A DNA stretch of 64,000 nucleotides from Alteromonas sp. V450. Lineage in GTDB: Bacteria > Pseudomonadota > Gammaproteobacteria > Enterobacterales > Alteromonadaceae. The position numbers were made by a program, and so were the translations under genes. The notes below the pieces were generated by a model that saw only the letters and a list, made by a program, of their open reading frames with translations, ran no database searches and was not told where the DNA came from. Location of the stretch: positions 2,294,001-2,358,000 of the forward strand of contig NZ_MODU01000004.1 of the NCBI RefSeq assembly GCF_001885075.1. Direction: 5' to 3'. Of the stretch, positions 8,696 to 18,389 are shown in pieces (the stretch's first letter is position 1; each line of letters starts with the position of its first letter).

Positions 8696-9517
8696 ATGCA
8701 ACAGAAAAAATTAGCATTTATTGGCGCGGGTAACATGAGTCGCAGCATCATCAGTGGTCTTATCAAATCTGGGTATGCAAAAGAAAATATTCTTGCAGCG
8801 AACCCTTCCACACCTAAATTAGACGGCCTCAAAGCCGAATTTGGTATTCATACCACACAATCTAATGATGAAGCCTGTCAATTCGCCGATGCTATTGTGC
8901 TTGCGGTAAAACCACAAATTATGGGAAGTATGTGCGGCGAATTACAAAAGAATAACGATTTGTCGAACAAGTTATTTTTAAGTATCGCTGCAGGTCTTCC
9001 AGTCGCTAGGCTGCAAGAAATGCTAGGCGGAGCATACCCCGTTGTTCGCATTATGCCAAACACACCAAGTCTTTTAGGCAAAGGCATGTCGGGGATGTAT
9101 GCCGACGACACGGTTTCTGAGTCAGACAGGCAATATGTTGACGATGTGATGAACAGCGTTGGCGAAACGGTATGGGTAGATAAAGAAGAGGGTATTAACG
9201 GCGTTATCGCTGCGGCCGGCAGCAGCCCTGCTTATTTCTTCTTATTCTTACAAAATATGCAGGAAGAAGCCATGAACATGGGCTTTGATAAAGCGCAATC
9301 TCGCCTAATGGTTCAACAAGCGATGTTAGGCGCAGCCGAAATGGTTTGTAACAACCCAGACCTTGAATTAAGCGAGCTTCGTGCCCAAGTTACGTCTAAG
9401 GGCGGTACTACCGCTGAAGCCGTTAACACTTTCATTAGTGAAGGTTTAAAAGATATTGTTAGCAAGTCGATGCGCGCCGCCGTAGCACGTGCTGAAGAAA
9501 TGGCAAAACAGCTATAA
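8696..9517 (+). CDS. proC: Pyrroline-5-carboxylate reductase
   Basis: This 273-aa Rossmann enzyme reduces 1-pyrroline-5-carboxylate to proline with NAD(P)H, the last step of proline synthesis. The dinucleotide-binding motif is FIGAGNMSRSIISGL at the N-terminus. RIMPNTPSLLGKGMSGMY and the C-terminal signature ELRAQVTSKGGTTAEAV are diagnostic. It follows yggS by 72 bases and precedes yggT by 19 bases, consistent with one transcript. Confidence 0.97.
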   Translation: MQQKKLAFIGAGNMSRSIISGLIKSGYAKENILAANPSTPKLDGLKAEFGIHTTQSNDEACQFADAIVLAVKPQIMGSMCGELQKNNDLSNKLFLSIAAGLPVARLQEMLGGAYPVVRIMPNTPSLLGKGMSGMYADDTVSESDRQYVDDVMNSVGETVWVDKEEGINGVIAAAGSSPAYFFLFLQNMQEEAMNMGFDKAQSRLMVQQAMLGAAEMVCNNPDLELSELRAQVTSKGGTTAEAVNTFISEGLKDIVSKSMRAAVARAEEMAKQL

Positions 9518-9536
9518 CGTTTAGGAAAAAATCAAC

Positions 9537-10073
9537 ATGAACGCAACGGTATTTTTGGTTGATACCATATTTAGCCTTTATTTGATGGTGGTTATTCTGC
9601 GCCTTTGGTTACAAATGGTTCAAGCAGACTTTTATAATCCACTCAGTCAATTTGTAGTAAAAGCAACCCACCCTATCGTGGGGCCGTTGCGTCGAGTGAT
9701 CCCCTCCATTGGTAGGTTTGATACCGCTACATTTGTCTTGGCCATAGCGGTTTGTGCACTCAAATTTATCACGCTTGCCTTGATGTTTGGCGGAAGCATT
9801 AACCCATTAGGTATCGTAATAGTCTCTGTTATGGGTGTTATTAAAGAAACCCTCTCTTTGATGTTTTGGGTGTTGTTATTACGCGCTATTTTAAGCTGGG
9901 TGTCTCAAGGGCAATCTCCCGTTGATTACGTGCTTTATCAGCTAACAGAGCCGTTTCTAGCGCCAATACGTAAAGTTATACCGCCTTTGGGCGGATTGGA
10001 CCTGTCGGTGTTAATTGCCATCATTGGATTACAGTTTTTACAGCTATTGATCCAAGACTTTTTACCATTGTAA
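9537..10073 (+). CDS. yggT: YggT family membrane protein
   Basis: The 178-aa protein consists of two YggT repeats, each with a hydrophobic helix followed by an amphipathic PIVGPLRRVIPSIGRFD or PFLAPIRKVIPPLGGLD segment (near residues 45-62 and 138-155). About four transmembrane segments are visible. The family is linked to osmotic tolerance and cell-division-associated complexes in other bacteria, but the biochemical role is unsettled. It sits directly after proC, the usual context. Confidence 0.93.
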   Translation: MNATVFLVDTIFSLYLMVVILRLWLQMVQADFYNPLSQFVVKATHPIVGPLRRVIPSIGRFDTATFVLAIAVCALKFITLALMFGGSINPLGIVIVSVMGVIKETLSLMFWVLLLRAILSWVSQGQSPVDYVLYQLTEPFLAPIRKVIPPLGGLDLSVLIAIIGLQFLQLLIQDFLPL

Positions 10074-10156
10074 CCATGTAATGTAGCCAAAAGAGGTAAC
10101 CTCGCGGCCACGTACAGATACGTTAACCGAAAAATGACAGCAAAATACAGGTGGGC

Positions 10157-10603
10157 ATGACAACAATGTTAAGGCATTCACTTTTTACGCGCTTTGTGGT
10201 TGGCGCCTTAGCCATATTAGCCTTTAGCGCTAATGCGGAGCAGAAGAAAACACTCGGAAATTGGGACGTTCACTACATGGTGGTGGGTACCCCCTTCTTA
10301 ACGCCCGACGTAGCGGCTAATTACGGGATAGTAAGAAGTAAGTTTAATGCGCTTATTAACATTTCAGTTTTAGACAGCAAAACGGGAACGGCGCAACGGG
10401 CTGATGTTACGGGCGTTGCTAAAAATCTCATTGGAAATAGTAAGAAGCTAACTTTCAAAAAAGTAGAAGAGGGGAATGCTATCTACTACTTAGCAGTGTT
10501 CCCTTTTCGAGATCAAGAAACGTTTAGGTTTGAAATTGACGTAAGAAAAGGTTCAAACCAGCAAACATTAAAGTTCCAACAAAAAATGTATGTTGATAAT
10601 TAG
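10157..10603 (+). CDS. DUF4426 domain exported protein
   Basis: A signal peptide is apparent at the N-terminus (RFVVGALAILAFSANA, cleavage before EQKK). The mature part has the DUF4426 pattern GNWDVHYMVVGTPFLTP and a C-terminal beta-rich stretch ending near FQQKMYVDN. Family function is unknown. The longest frame opens with GTG at 10151. The ATG at 10157 or 10166 is more likely, but the nearby AGGTGGG does not decide between them. It is the last gene of the yggS string and is followed by a strong hairpin terminator. Confidence 0.85.
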   Translation: MTTMLRHSLFTRFVVGALAILAFSANAEQKKTLGNWDVHYMVVGTPFLTPDVAANYGIVRSKFNALINISVLDSKTGTAQRADVTGVAKNLIGNSKKLTFKKVEEGNAIYYLAVFPFRDQETFRFEIDVRKGSNQQTLKFQQKMYVDN

Positions 10604-10736
10604 GCTACCCTTAGTTAGACCGAAGGCCCTTATATCATTGTAGAAATATCTACAAAATACACTACAAAACAATGTGACGCACCAATGGCGGTGACTTAGC
10701 GCCTCACTGATCTGAGCCGCTGATGATAAATATTGA

Positions 10737-10770
10737 TAAAGCCCTGTCGAGTTAACGTCAGGGCTTTTTA
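10737..10770. terminator. Bidirectional-looking rho-independent terminator
   Basis: GCCCTG at 10741-10746 pairs with CAGGGC at 10759-10764. The stem is flanked by AAA on the left and a T-run on the right. It can end the DUF4426 transcript on the plus strand and the hydrolase gene at 10786 on the minus strand. Confidence 0.75.
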
Positions 10771-10785
10771 TTAAGACAGATAGAA

Positions 10786-12654
10786 CTACAGCGTATTAAA
10801 ACGAATAGCACTTTGATGGTTCTTATCGTGGTAAATCGTGTGAACCGCTTTAGTGAAGTCGCTTTCTTTTGCCTCAAATATATTTTCTACATAGTTTTGA
10901 GGGTTCATATCGATAAACGGAAACATACTGCTTTGAATTTGAATCTGTAGCTTATGCCCACGTTTAAACGTATGTAAAAGGTCGTATAATTCAAATTCAA
11001 CCTTTGTAGGTGAATTAGGTGTGAAAGCTTTAGGCTCACTCATACTTTCCCTAAAACGCCCACGCAAGACACCCCAGCGAACGAGCTCATGGCGATTTCC
11101 TCGAGCCATATCCACTTTGTTGTTGTTTTCATCGATAGAAGGAAAAACATCAACAACCTTTACAACAATGTCTGCGGCCGATTTATTGGTAGAAAACCAC
11201 AGGTCGAGATCAATAGCACCCGCAATGGTCAAATCACTTTCAAGTACATCGGTTTCAAAAACTAAAACATCTGGTCTTCGGGCAGCAAAGCGTTGATCTT
11301 CTACCATATAGGGTCTATCCCAACCTCGGCCTATTTTAGCTGAATGGGGAACCGGCTTTTTGGGATCGCTTATATATTCACTACTTCCACTGTCACTTTT
11401 GCTCGTAACAAGTTTTTCGTTCGCTGCTAAGTACATAGTTTGCTGTGACACTGTCTTTGGCGGCCATACATCAAACTTACGCCAGCGATTGCTGCCTGTT
11501 TCAAACATGGTTGCGGTTGCTACCTCCGCCTCTTTTGTCCCTTTTAAGTGCGTTTTGAAAAACGGCAGCAACACATCTTTTTGAAACCAAGCACTGGTGT
11601 CAAAGCCAAACTTTGCCTCGCCCAGTTCGGCACCACCTTTGTCACTTTGCCACTGGCCGTGATACCACGGACCCATAACGAGTTTAACATGGTCTTTTTT
11701 GTTGTTTTTAGACATAGTCTGATAGGTGTACAGCGGGCCGTATAGGTCTTCTGTATCGTACCATCCGCCGACAACCAAGGTAGCAGGTTTGGTATTTTCT
11801 AAATGCTGTAATACATTGCGTTCTTGCCAATAGTCGTCGTAATTTGGGTGCTGGATAATTTCATTCCAAAACGGACGCTCGCCATGAAAATACTTGTCAT
11901 TAACGTTGGTGAGCGGACCTAAATTTCTAAAGAACTGGTAGCCATCCGGCGTTTCTGACTTCATTCCTTCAGGCCAATAAGAAAATGTTCCCTCTCGCTG
12001 TTTATCAAACCTATCAAAAAAGATAAACGCCATCGGTGTTACAAAAGCACCGTTTCTGTGAAAGTCATCGAAGAACCAGTCAGCAATAGGAGCTTGTGGT
12101 GAAATCGCTTTCAGCGCAGGGTGACTATTAATAGAGGCAACTGACGTATAATAGCCTGGGTAGGATGTGCCCCACATCCCTACTTTACCGTTGTTTCCTT
12201 CAATATTCTTTATGAGCCAATCGATAGTATCGTACGTGTCTGTCGCATCGTCCGTCGCTTTTTTTCCGCGTTTATAAGCATCCTGCGGGCGCATATTGAC
12301 GAATTCACCTTCGGAGCGAAATTTCCCTCGCACATCTTGAAATACGAAAATAAACCCTTCCTTTTCGAATGCTTCGCTAGGCCCTAATTTAGCTTTATAT
12401 TTGTCTGCTCCATAAGGCGCAACGCGATAAGGCGTTCGCTGCATCATAATTGGGTACTTTTTAGAATCGTCGATGGGAAGATAAACTGACGTAAACAGCT
12501 TTACGCCATCACGCATCGGAATTTGGTACTCATACTTGGTGTAGTTAGCCCGTATATATGCCTCCCTAGGGTTTTCACTTTTTTGTTCGGCATAGGCGTT
12601 ATTAACCGTGAATAAAACCATCAGCAGCATCACGCTGCGTATTACCATTTTCAT
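10786..12654 (-). CDS. CocE/NonD family hydrolase (X-Pro dipeptidyl-peptidase S15 type), exported
   Basis: The 622-aa protein has a signal peptide (about residues 1-22, ending NAYA). The alpha/beta-hydrolase domain includes the early YQIPMRDGVKLFTSVYLP strand, the nucleophile elbow GMWGTSYPGYY (serine about residue 160), the acid in VVGGWYDTEDLYGP, and the histidine in MGPWYHGQW. The C-terminal jelly-roll domain typical of the S15/CocE family follows. Such enzymes cleave acyl esters, glutaryl-amides or proline dipeptides; the substrate cannot be read from sequence. It probably acts in the periplasm. The ydiJ-like gene lies 17 bases upstream on the same strand, so the two may share a transcript. 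Confidence 0.9.
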   Translation of the reverse strand: MKMVIRSVMLLMVLFTVNNAYAEQKSENPREAYIRANYTKYEYQIPMRDGVKLFTSVYLPIDDSKKYPIMMQRTPYRVAPYGADKYKAKLGPSEAFEKEGFIFVFQDVRGKFRSEGEFVNMRPQDAYKRGKKATDDATDTYDTIDWLIKNIEGNNGKVGMWGTSYPGYYTSVASINSHPALKAISPQAPIADWFFDDFHRNGAFVTPMAFIFFDRFDKQREGTFSYWPEGMKSETPDGYQFFRNLGPLTNVNDKYFHGERPFWNEIIQHPNYDDYWQERNVLQHLENTKPATLVVGGWYDTEDLYGPLYTYQTMSKNNKKDHVKLVMGPWYHGQWQSDKGGAELGEAKFGFDTSAWFQKDVLLPFFKTHLKGTKEAEVATATMFETGSNRWRKFDVWPPKTVSQQTMYLAANEKLVTSKSDSGSSEYISDPKKPVPHSAKIGRGWDRPYMVEDQRFAARRPDVLVFETDVLESDLTIAGAIDLDLWFSTNKSAADIVVKVVDVFPSIDENNNKVDMARGNRHELVRWGVLRGRFRESMSEPKAFTPNSPTKVEFELYDLLHTFKRGHKLQIQIQSSMFPFIDMNPQNYVENIFEAKESDFTKAVHTIYHDKNHQSAIRFNTL

Positions 12655-12671
12655 TGTCTGTCCTTTTGTTA

Positions 12672-15600
12672 TTAGATTAATTCGTTAACCACTTCTATTG
12701 GGTGTCGTGGCTTTTTTCCTTCGAAACGCGCTACTTGGCTGCGACAGGAAAATCCGGTTACAAGCACTTCATTAGGCGTTGCATTTTTCGCGTGAGCAAA
12801 AACAGGTGCCCAACTTAGCGCAAAAAGTGCTTTAGAGTTTTTTACATGTATTGCTTCATGACCATAGGTTCCTGCCATACCACAGCAGCCTACAGGCTTA
12901 TGAGTAAGGTTAACACCTAAATGCTCAAATACACGCTGCCACCGCGCAGTGGTGTCAGGCATCGCGGTTTTTTCACTGCAGTGAGCAAGCAGCAAGTATT
13001 GTTTGTCGAAAGCGGGATTTTTAGTTGAATTTACATTTAGGCTTTTTGGCAACACACCGACTAACCATTCGTCAATCGTATTAACGACGAACTCTCCACG
13101 CTTATCTTTTAAAAATTTGCGATATTCGTCGCGATAGCACAGCACCAAGGATGCGTCGGCTCCGACCATAGTAATACCTAACTCATGGATTCTATTTAGC
13201 CGCTTTGCCGTCCCTAATGCGTGTTTTTCAAACTTACCTAGAAAGCCTTTAACATGGGCGGGCTTACCGTTTGGCGTAAAGGGAACAAGTAATGGCTTAA
13301 GGCCCATTTTACTGATGACCTTTATTAGGCTTTCTACACTTTTTGCGTCATAAAAACTGGTAAAAGGGTCTTGTACCACAGCAACGTATTTTTCCCGCTC
13401 ACGTTTATCAACGTGTTCTAGCTGTTCGATATTCCCTGTCTCTACAATCGATTTTACTCTGTCAGTAAGTGTGGGATAAGACAACAACGGCGTATCAACA
13501 TATCCAACCCTTCTCTCTAAAAACCTCTTCACCCACTTTTGCTGAAGAAGCATGTTATAGAGTCTAGGCACTCTAGCACTAAGAGGCGCTAGCGCTTCTA
13601 CATTTGCCACCAGTAAATCTTTAAACGGACGCATATAACGTTGGTAGTAAATAGACAAAAAGATGGATTTGAAGTGAGGAACGTCAATATTTACCGGACA
13701 CTGGTGGGTGCATGACTTACACGATAAGCAGCCATCCATCACCCCTTTAACTTCATGAGAAAAATCAGCGTCCCTGTTCAATACCGTATTTTTAAAACGA
13801 GAAAAAAAGTTACTTTTAAACTGCTTGTAAGATAACCCATCACCATTCTTCTCGTCTATTTGCCCGCTTAGCGATAGCAGTCGCGCCCACTCTCTTAGCA
13901 TGCTCGCCCTACCCTTTGGCGTATGACGTCTGTCTGACGTTACTTTACTCGAAGGGCACATGGGAGACGCTGGTTCGTAATTAAAGCAAAGACCATTTCC
14001 ATTGCACTCGAAAGCTGGCGCGAGGTCGCGTTTAACCGTTGTTGGAATAATCCGCTCGATACTCGCCCTTTTGACCGCTTTAACCGAAACTAACTTATCC
14101 TTACTGCCCAACGGCGTACAAATTTTCCCAGGGTTCATTTGATTATAAGGGTCGAACGCCGCTTTTATTTTGCGCATCTCGTTAAACAGCACTTCACCGA
14201 AAAACTCTGGGCCATACTCGCTTCGAAAGCCTTTGCCGTGCTCTCCCCACATTAGACCGCCATATTTAGATACAAGCTTTACCACCTTATCTGAAAGGTT
14301 ATGCATAAGTGTCTCTTGCTCGGAGTCGGCTAAATCAAGGGCAGGTCTTACATGTAGAACGCCAGCATCAACGTGCCCAAACATGCCATAGTTAAGGTTG
14401 TGGCTGTCTAGCAACTCGCGAAACTCAGCGATAAAATCAGCTAAATGCTCAGGAGGCACTGCGGTATCTTCCACAAAAGCAATAGGTTTCTGATCGCCCT
14501 TAACCTTTCCTAATAAACCCACTGCTTTTTTGCGCATGGCATAAATGCGTTGGATATCAGCTTTGTCATACGTAATCCTATAGCCTGAAATATCGCCTTC
14601 GCTTTGATTTATTGCATCTTCAATAGCGGTTTTAAGACCGTCAATGTGGCCCTTCATTTCCTCTATCGAACTGGCGTTATATTCCACTAGATTTAAACCT
14701 AGCAACGCTTCGTCAGGTACGTCGGTGATCAAGTGTTGTATGTCATGCCAAACTATGTCCGTTTTAGCAAAGTTGAGTACTGTACTATCAATCGTTTCCA
14801 CACTCGTCGCGTTCGCCTCAACTAATTGTGGAGCGTGTCTAAGTGCAGCATCGAATGAGCGGTAGGAAATATTTATAAGTGCTTTAACCGGCGCTATCTT
14901 ATCTAGTGTTAATACCGCTTCAGTGACAAACGCCAAAGACCCTTCAGCGCCTGTAATCAGCCTCCCAATATCGATGTGGTGACCATCGTATACGTGCGCT
15001 AAGTCATACCCTGTTAAAAAGCGATTTAGCTTTGGAAAAGTGCGATCTACTTCGTCCTTAAAGTTTATGCACGTATCTATAGCTTGTTTGTAGATAGCAC
15101 CTTCAGTGGTATGTTCAAGGGCTTTTCGCTTTGCCATTTCGACAGGTATTTTTGCGGTGTCGATTATCTCACCGTTAACTAGCACTGCTTTAAGTGCAAT
15201 AACGTGATCGCTTGTCTTACCGTAAACAAGCGACCCCTGCCCTGATGCATCAGTACTTATCATTCCGCCTAGTGTTGCTCTGTTGCTAGTAGAAAGGTCC
15301 GGTGAAAAAAACAGGCCATGGGGGCGTAAAACATCGTTGAGAGCATCCTTAACTATCCCTGTTTGTACTCTCACCCAGCCTTCTTCCACATTTAGCTCAA
15401 TCACTCTATTTAAATAGCGACGAATATCTACCACGATACCATCGGTGAGGCTTTGTCCGTTGGTACCTGTGCCTCCGCCTCGAGGAGCAAACGACACGTC
15501 AGGAAACTTAACCGCTAACTGGCCGATAAGCTGGCAGTCTTCGTTACTTCTAGGGTAAATAACGGCTTGAGGCAGCTTATAATAAACGGAATTATCAGTG

Positions 15601-15737
15601 GCTTGCGCTATGCGGGCGCTAAAGCTAGTTTCAATGTCACCAGTAAACTCGCTCGTTTCTAGACTTTTTATGAATGCGCGATACTGGATAGCTAAGTTTG
15701 AATCTGGTAATAGGGCGGGAAGAGTCACTACCTTCAT
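12672..15737 (-). CDS. ydiJ: YdiJ-type FAD-binding and 4Fe-4S dehydrogenase (probable D-2-hydroxyacid dehydrogenase)
   Basis: The 1021-aa fusion has an FAD-binding PCMH domain (FAPRGGGTGTNGQSLTDG, then LGGMISTDASGQGSLVYGKT) and an FAD-oxidase C-terminal domain (MFGHVDAGVLHVRPALDL, MWGEHGKGFRSEYGPEFFG). Next comes a ferredoxin-like region with cysteine clusters (CNGNGLCFNY.., CLSCKSCTHQCPVNIDVP), and finally a CCG-type domain (PVGCCGMAGTYGHEA). This is the GlcD/GlpC-like architecture of E. coli YdiJ, reported to oxidise D-2-hydroxyglutarate. The substrate here is inferred from that family. The start lies about 70 bases from a perfect Zur-like palindrome shared with the divergent GTPase gene. 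Confidence 0.9.
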   Translation of the reverse strand: MKVVTLPALLPDSNLAIQYRAFIKSLETSEFTGDIETSFSARIAQATDNSVYYKLPQAVIYPRSNEDCQLIGQLAVKFPDVSFAPRGGGTGTNGQSLTDGIVVDIRRYLNRVIELNVEEGWVRVQTGIVKDALNDVLRPHGLFFSPDLSTSNRATLGGMISTDASGQGSLVYGKTSDHVIALKAVLVNGEIIDTAKIPVEMAKRKALEHTTEGAIYKQAIDTCINFKDEVDRTFPKLNRFLTGYDLAHVYDGHHIDIGRLITGAEGSLAFVTEAVLTLDKIAPVKALINISYRSFDAALRHAPQLVEANATSVETIDSTVLNFAKTDIVWHDIQHLITDVPDEALLGLNLVEYNASSIEEMKGHIDGLKTAIEDAINQSEGDISGYRITYDKADIQRIYAMRKKAVGLLGKVKGDQKPIAFVEDTAVPPEHLADFIAEFRELLDSHNLNYGMFGHVDAGVLHVRPALDLADSEQETLMHNLSDKVVKLVSKYGGLMWGEHGKGFRSEYGPEFFGEVLFNEMRKIKAAFDPYNQMNPGKICTPLGSKDKLVSVKAVKRASIERIIPTTVKRDLAPAFECNGNGLCFNYEPASPMCPSSKVTSDRRHTPKGRASMLREWARLLSLSGQIDEKNGDGLSYKQFKSNFFSRFKNTVLNRDADFSHEVKGVMDGCLSCKSCTHQCPVNIDVPHFKSIFLSIYYQRYMRPFKDLLVANVEALAPLSARVPRLYNMLLQQKWVKRFLERRVGYVDTPLLSYPTLTDRVKSIVETGNIEQLEHVDKREREKYVAVVQDPFTSFYDAKSVESLIKVISKMGLKPLLVPFTPNGKPAHVKGFLGKFEKHALGTAKRLNRIHELGITMVGADASLVLCYRDEYRKFLKDKRGEFVVNTIDEWLVGVLPKSLNVNSTKNPAFDKQYLLLAHCSEKTAMPDTTARWQRVFEHLGVNLTHKPVGCCGMAGTYGHEAIHVKNSKALFALSWAPVFAHAKNATPNEVLVTGFSCRSQVARFEGKKPRHPIEVVNELI

Positions 15738-15803
15738 TTCCTTGTTAAAACGGGCGAATCAATGACGAAACAACATGTAACACTGCACTTACACAGCTCA
15801 ACA

Positions 15804-15820
15804 ATGTTATAATATAACAT
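15804..15820. promoter_or_regulatory. Zur-box-like perfect palindrome
   Basis: ATGTTATAATATAACAT is a perfect 17-bp palindrome and matches the core of the gammaproteobacterial Zur operator as I know it (TGTTATA-N-TATAACA). It lies 93 bases before the CobW-type GTPase start and 67 bases before the divergent ydiJ start. Confidence 0.75.
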
Positions 15821-15912
15821 ATCCAATTTGTATTACAGGGGAAGCCTGTTGGTGTGATAGCCTGTAATTCTACGTTTTAATAATGCGTCGCATAATAAGA
15901 GCATATACAACT

Positions 15913-16932
15913 ATGATTAATGCAGTGCCTACCAACATCATTACGGGCTTTCTAGGTGTGGGAAAAACATCCGCTATACTGCACCTTTTAAAGCAAAAAC
16001 CTTCAAACGAACGTTGGGCAATCTTGATTAATGAGTTTGGCGAGATAGGTATTGATGGTGCGCTTGTGCAAGGTATGCTTGCTCAAAAAACCGCTTCCAA
16101 TTCAGAAGATACGCAGACAATATTTATTAAAGAGGTGCCCGGCGGCTGCATGTGCTGCGCTGCCGGTTTACCTATGCAAATAGCATTAAATCAATTACTC
16201 GCCCAGTCTAAACCCGACCGTTTATTGATTGAACCTACTGGGCTAGGGCACCCCGTAGAAGTTATGCAAACCTTAAGCGCTGAACATTATGAAGACGTGC
16301 TGGATATTCAGCGTACTATCACGTTTGTTGATGCAAGAAAGCTAACCGACCCTCGCTATACCACGCACGCCACGTTTAATCAGCAAATCGATATTGCCGA
16401 TGTAATAGTAGGAAATAAATGCGATCTTTACGGGCTTAATGAGGAAGAAAATTTAGCGCGCTATGCCGTTAATAGAGGCAAGCAGAACACACCTATCGTA
16501 CTTTGCGAACATGGTGAAATACCGTTTGCTGTATTACAAGGAAAGTCGGATTCGCTTGTAGAAATGCATGCACATGCCCATCATCACCACAATAACGAGC
16601 CTACACTTTCAATTAACGAACGACCCTTTCCTGATTCAGGCTTTTTAAAAATCGAAAATGAAGGGGAAGGATTTAAAGCTGTGGGATGGCGCTACTCCCC
16701 CTCCATAGAATTCGATAGAAATGCGCTATTAGCCTGGATAAATAAGCTTGAAGTAGAACGCTTAAAAGCGGTGATGATCACGAGCACAGGCATATTTAGC
16801 TACAACCTTGCAGACGGCAATCTGGTTGAAGTCGAGCTGAGTGAATGTGCTGAAAGTACAATTGAAATTATTGCGACTAACGTCAATTCCAATTGGAATG
16901 ACGAATTAGCCGCGTGTGTTCTCATCAGATAA
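15913..16932 (+). CDS. COG0523 CobW/ZigA-type GTP-binding metallochaperone
   Basis: This G3E-class GTPase has Walker A as GFLGVGKTS (about residues 12-20), the metal-binding GGCMCC motif (about 76-82), switch/Walker B as LLIEPTGLGHP, and base recognition as VGNKCDL. A histidine-rich loop (HAHAHHHH, about residue 219) separates it from the CobW C-terminal domain. COG0523 proteins near Zur are thought to deliver zinc to client enzymes in zinc starvation. A longer frame opens at 15883; the ATG at 15913 fits family starts (MINAVPTNIITGFLG). An upstream Zur-like palindrome supports zinc control. It converges on the dihydroorotase gene. Confidence 0.9.
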   Translation: MINAVPTNIITGFLGVGKTSAILHLLKQKPSNERWAILINEFGEIGIDGALVQGMLAQKTASNSEDTQTIFIKEVPGGCMCCAAGLPMQIALNQLLAQSKPDRLLIEPTGLGHPVEVMQTLSAEHYEDVLDIQRTITFVDARKLTDPRYTTHATFNQQIDIADVIVGNKCDLYGLNEEENLARYAVNRGKQNTPIVLCEHGEIPFAVLQGKSDSLVEMHAHAHHHHNNEPTLSINERPFPDSGFLKIENEGEGFKAVGWRYSPSIEFDRNALLAWINKLEVERLKAVMITSTGIFSYNLADGNLVEVELSECAESTIEIIATNVNSNWNDELAACVLIR

Positions 16933-17023
16933 TCATGCGCTAGGCAAGCTTACAGCGGCAGAATAATCATTTGAAGCTAATAAAATGGATTGGGGCTCTT
17001 GTTGTCAGACCTAAGGCGCAGAT

Positions 17024-18355
17024 TTAACACCTTGCATATTTTATCTCTCCGTCCACCAGCGTGTAATATGTTTCGCCATACAACGTCTCGTTGATAAAGG
17101 GCGAGCTTTGAGACTTAGAAGCAAAGAAGGAGGGCGTTACTGTAAACGGCGTTTTTAAATCAAATAGCGCCAAGTCTGCATCTGCGCCTTCTTCAATTCG
17201 TCCACATTTAATATTAAATATCGCTCCAGCTTGCTTACTCATAAGATCGATAGCGGTATTTAAATTAAGCTTTCCCGTTTTAACAAAGTGCGTGTAAATA
17301 AGGGCAAATGCGGTTTCTAACCCTATAATGCCAAAGGGCGCTTTCTCAATATGCAAATCTTTCTCATGCGGAGCGTGTGGAGCATGATCAGTAGCGATAG
17401 CATCTATTACCCCATCTGTTAACGCTTTTTGGCATGCAAGCATATCGCTTCTAGAACGAAGGGGTGGGTTCATTTTCCAGTTAGCGTCAAGCGTACCATC
17501 GGCCTTAACTGGAATATCCTCATCACAGAGTAATAAGTGATGAGGTGAAACTTCTACCGTTACTCTAGCCCCTTTTGCTTTTGCCTGCCTGATAGCCTCT
17601 ATAGATTCTGCTGTAGAAACGTGTAAAACGTGATAATGCCCTCCGGTCTCCTCACTGTATTCACACCCCCGCTTCACATGCACCGACTCTGAAGATGCCT
17701 TTATACCGTTTACATTATGCTTTCTAGACACGACGCCTTCGTGAATGGCACCGCCGTTTGACAGGCTCTCATCTTCGCTATGATCAAGCACTGGCATCCC
17801 AAGTGCCTTGGCGTCATTAAGTGCTTGCTTAAACAAACTATCATCTTGAACACCTTTACCGTCGTCGGTAATGGCAACGACACCTGCCGCTTGAAGCGTT
17901 TTAAAATCTGTTAACTCTTTTCCTTCTAAACCCTTTGAAAGTGCCCCCGTCGGATACACCTTACACAACCCCGTTGTGCTAGCCTTCTCAACCATAAAAG
18001 CTACTGTTTCTGCATTATCAGCCGTTGGCGTTGTATTTGGCATTGACACCACCGACGTAAACCCTCCTTTTACTGCTGCGCGGCTCCCGGAAGCTATGTC
18101 TTCTTTATACTCCATGCCTGGTTCTCTGAAGTGTACCTGGGGGTCGAGCAATCCCGGAGACAGAAATAATCCAGTTGCATCAATCACTTTTTCGAAAGTG
18201 CTATCGGTAGAAACTGTTTGTGACGCCGGTAATGGACAATCTAAGACCTGAACAATTTTACCCTTTTCGATGACAAGTGAAATAGTGACAACGTCATGGC
18301 CATTTCCACCCAACAGATGAGATGTGGTTGAAGCGTTATTGATTAGTATCTTCAT
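17024..18355 (-). CDS. Dihydroorotase-like amidohydrolase, zur-linked paralogue
   Basis: The 443-aa protein is a class I dihydroorotase-type amidohydrolase: LSPGLLDPQVHFREPGMEYKED, SMPNTTPTADN, VLDHSED, VSPHHLLL, MNPPLRS and IATDHAPHAPHEKD are all visible. The usual first metal motif HxH reads Q73-V-H75, so one expected zinc ligand is glutamine; I recall this QxH form in some class I dihydroorotases, so it need not be inactive. The enzyme would close carbamoyl-aspartate to dihydroorotate in pyrimidine synthesis. The frame opens at 18376, but the ATG at 18355 follows AAGGGA and gives the normal N-terminus. It lies 34 bases after zur in an apparent operon, as seen for pyrC paralogues serving zinc starvation. 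Confidence 0.85.
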   Translation of the reverse strand: MKILINNASTTSHLLGGNGHDVVTISLVIEKGKIVQVLDCPLPASQTVSTDSTFEKVIDATGLFLSPGLLDPQVHFREPGMEYKEDIASGSRAAVKGGFTSVVSMPNTTPTADNAETVAFMVEKASTTGLCKVYPTGALSKGLEGKELTDFKTLQAAGVVAITDDGKGVQDDSLFKQALNDAKALGMPVLDHSEDESLSNGGAIHEGVVSRKHNVNGIKASSESVHVKRGCEYSEETGGHYHVLHVSTAESIEAIRQAKAKGARVTVEVSPHHLLLCDEDIPVKADGTLDANWKMNPPLRSRSDMLACQKALTDGVIDAIATDHAPHAPHEKDLHIEKAPFGIIGLETAFALIYTHFVKTGKLNLNTAIDLMSKQAGAIFNIKCGRIEEGADADLALFDLKTPFTVTPSFFASKSQSSPFINETLYGETYYTLVDGEIKYARC

Positions 18356-18389
18356 AAGTCCCTTCGTATAAAACAATTAAAATTTGGGA

